Position numbers and translations under genes: made by a program. Positions 5,079 to 6,190 of a stretch of 6,190 nucleotides of DNA are shown one piece after another. The notes under the pieces were generated by a model. The model did no database searches, was not told where the DNA came from, and saw only the letters and a list, made by a program, of their open reading frames with translations. This DNA comes from a bacterium. GTDB lineage: Bacteria; Bdellovibrionota; FAC87; UBA2466. Position 1 is the stretch's first letter; every line of letters starts with the position of its first letter. The DNA lies in NCBI GenBank assembly GCA_019750655.1, contig JAIEOG010000176.1:1-6190 (forward strand). Reading direction: 5' to 3'.

Positions 5079-6190
5079 TCAATTTCCCAGGGCATCCAGC
5101 GCGCTGGATACGATGTCCGGGGTCAGTAGCTGCGGCAGTATCCGCGGTTCCGACGTCTTTCCGGGTGGGTAAAGCACGTAGAGCGGGACGCCATTGCGCC
5201 CGAAGCTTTCCAGTTTGCGCGCAATCGCTTCGTCTTGGTTGGTCCAGTCGGCGACAAAAAGGTGCACTTTCTTCTGTGCGAATTTCTCGCGGACCGAAGC
5301 AACATCTAGGGCCACGCGCTTATTCACCTGGCAAGTGATGCACCACGCTGCCGTGAAATCGACGAAAACCGGATCTCCGGTTTCGCGGGCAGCTTGGAGT
5401 GCCGCCTCGGAGTATGGTGTCCATCCTTCGTGTTCGCTGACGGCGGCGTTTGGCGGCGGTGCATGTTGGATATCGATGAAGGCCCAGAACAAAGCGCCGG
5501 CTGCAATCAGCGCTGCCGGAACTTTCCGGGTTAGCCGATTTCCCTCGAGACCCCAGAGCCATGCACCAAAAGCAAAGAGGATAAGACAAAGCAGCAGGTG
5601 AAAAACCACGAGCGGAGAACTTTGCAGCGCCAGCACAGAAAGCAGCCACCAAGCCGTGATGAGCAGCGGGAACGCCATGAACTGGCGGAACGTAATCATC
5701 CAATGCCCGGGGCGTGGCAAGCGGTTCGTCAGCTGTGGCATCGTTGAGAAAACGACGTAAGGCAGTGCGAGCCCCAGCCCGAGAAAACTAAAAACGGCGA
5801 GCGAAGCAAGTGGCGGTTGCGCAAGCGCATAGCCCATAGCAGATCCCATGAAGGGGGCCGTGCAGGGCGTTGCGACGAGTGTGGCAAGGACGCCGGAGAA
5901 AAATGCACCGGAGGCGCCTTCACGCGAAGCGAGGTTTTGGCCTGCGCCCGTCCAGGTGCCGCCGATTTCGAAAACGCCAAAGAGGTTTAGTGCGAGCGCC
6001 ACGAGGAGAAAGCTCAAGCCCGCAATGAAGAGCGGCGATTGAAGTTGAAATCCCCAACCCAGCGCCTGGCCGCCCGCGCGCAAAGCAATCAAAGCGCCCG
6101 CGAGAGCCCAAAACGAAGCCAGAATGCCCAGGGCATATAGCAAGCTATGCGAAATCGCGTGCGCGCGTTCGGCTTTTCCGAGTTGTGCGA
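5079..6190 (-). CDS. dsbD: DsbD/ScsB-family thiol:disulfide interchange protein, C-terminal part (5' end beyond right edge)
   Basis: Inner-membrane protein that carries electrons from cytoplasmic thioredoxin to periplasmic thiol proteins. The frame stays open to the right edge; a TTG at 6143 could be read as a start, but the upstream codons continue the expected sequence (QLGKAERAHAISHSLLYALG), so the gene is simply cut. Numbering from that TTG, about seven membrane segments are visible (near 1-22, 38-58, 79-105, 112-134, 155-173, 178-198, 209-225), matching TM2-TM8 of the family. VATPCTAPFMGSAMG (90-104) holds Cys94, equivalent to the second redox Cys of the membrane domain; the first, and any N-terminal periplasmic domain, lie outside. 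The C-terminal periplasmic thioredoxin domain (about 235-354) has WCITC (267-271) with Cys268/Cys271 and cis-Pro320 in NGVPLY. The ATPCTAPFMG form resembles ScsB-type members as much as classical DsbD. It ends 177 bp before the cysteine-rich lipoprotein. Confidence 0.93.
   Translation of the reverse strand, partial: AQLGKAERAHAISHSLLYALGILASFWALAGALIALRAGGQALGWGFQLQSPLFIAGLSFLLVALALNLFGVFEIGGTWTGAGQNLASREGASGAFFSGVLATLVATPCTAPFMGSAMGYALAQPPLASLAVFSFLGLGLALPYVVFSTMPQLTNRLPRPGHWMITFRQFMAFPLLITAWWLLSVLALQSSPLVVFHLLLCLILFAFGAWLWGLEGNRLTRKVPAALIAAGALFWAFIDIQHAPPPNAAVSEHEGWTPYSEAALQAARETGDPVFVDFTAAWCITCQVNKRVALDVASVREKFAQKKVHLFVADWTNQDEAIARKLESFGRNGVPLYVLYPPGKTSEPRILPQLLTPDIVSSALDALGN
5094..5109. 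repeat. 16-bp perfect palindrome within the end of the DsbD-family gene
   Basis: ATCCAGCGCGCTGGAT reads identically on both strands. It lies 12 bp inside the coding region from the stop codon and encodes part of the Val-Ser-Ser-Ala-Leu-Asp tail. It may be incidental to the codons used; no partner copy is seen elsewhere in the window. Confidence 0.6.

Noticed and set aside
5079..6143. TTG at 6143 as the true start of the DsbD-family gene
   Set aside because: The frame remains open upstream to the window edge with family-like residues, and the first redox cysteine segment and N-terminal region would be missing. The gene is cut by the window rather than short.

Overview
The window is about 6.2 kb of compact chromosomal DNA from what looks like a Gram-negative (diderm) bacterium. 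Every gene I can support lies on the minus strand. Two reading frames begin with lipoprotein signal peptides (lipoboxes ending TSC and AAC, each followed by Ser, which fits outer-membrane sorting). One encodes a DsbD-family thiol:disulfide reductant transporter, which needs a periplasm. A large, Ser/Thr-rich lipoprotein built of Ig-like modules with a Cys-rich tail recalls predatory and related lineages such as Bdellovibrionota/Oligoflexia or other former Deltaproteobacteria. That placement is an inference from protein style only; nothing in the window fixes the taxon.

Read in the direction of transcription (right to left), the layout is: (1) the C-terminal part of a DsbD/ScsB-like protein (5079 to the right edge, 5' end missing); (2) a 177-bp gap holding several small inverted repeats; (3) a 588-residue multi-domain lipoprotein starting at GTG (3135-4901), whose Shine-Dalgarno sits inside a 6-bp hairpin; (4) a 44-bp gap; (5) an M18 family aminopeptidase (1804-3090); (6) an alpha/beta hydrolase (1015-1803) whose ATG directly abuts the aminopeptidase stop codon; (7) a 14-bp gap and an aldo/keto reductase (182-1000); (8) a 65-bp gap and the start of another small lipoprotein (1-116), which runs off the left edge. 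No gap without a gene exceeds 300 bases. I see no tRNA, rRNA, CRISPR array, insertion sequence, prophage or attachment site.

Functionally the window divides in two. The right half is envelope biology: a DsbD-type electron carrier next to a secreted lipoprotein with 14 cysteines besides the lipidated one, distributed in domain-wise pairs. The left half is cytosolic housekeeping: a metallo-aminopeptidase, a serine hydrolase and an NADPH-type reductase, probably co-transcribed. The three catalytic sets appear intact. I do not find convincing evidence of a wholly new multi-gene system. The most noteworthy items are the cysteine-patterned lipoprotein with its occluded ribosome binding site, and a terminator-like hairpin on the plus strand that no gene here explains.
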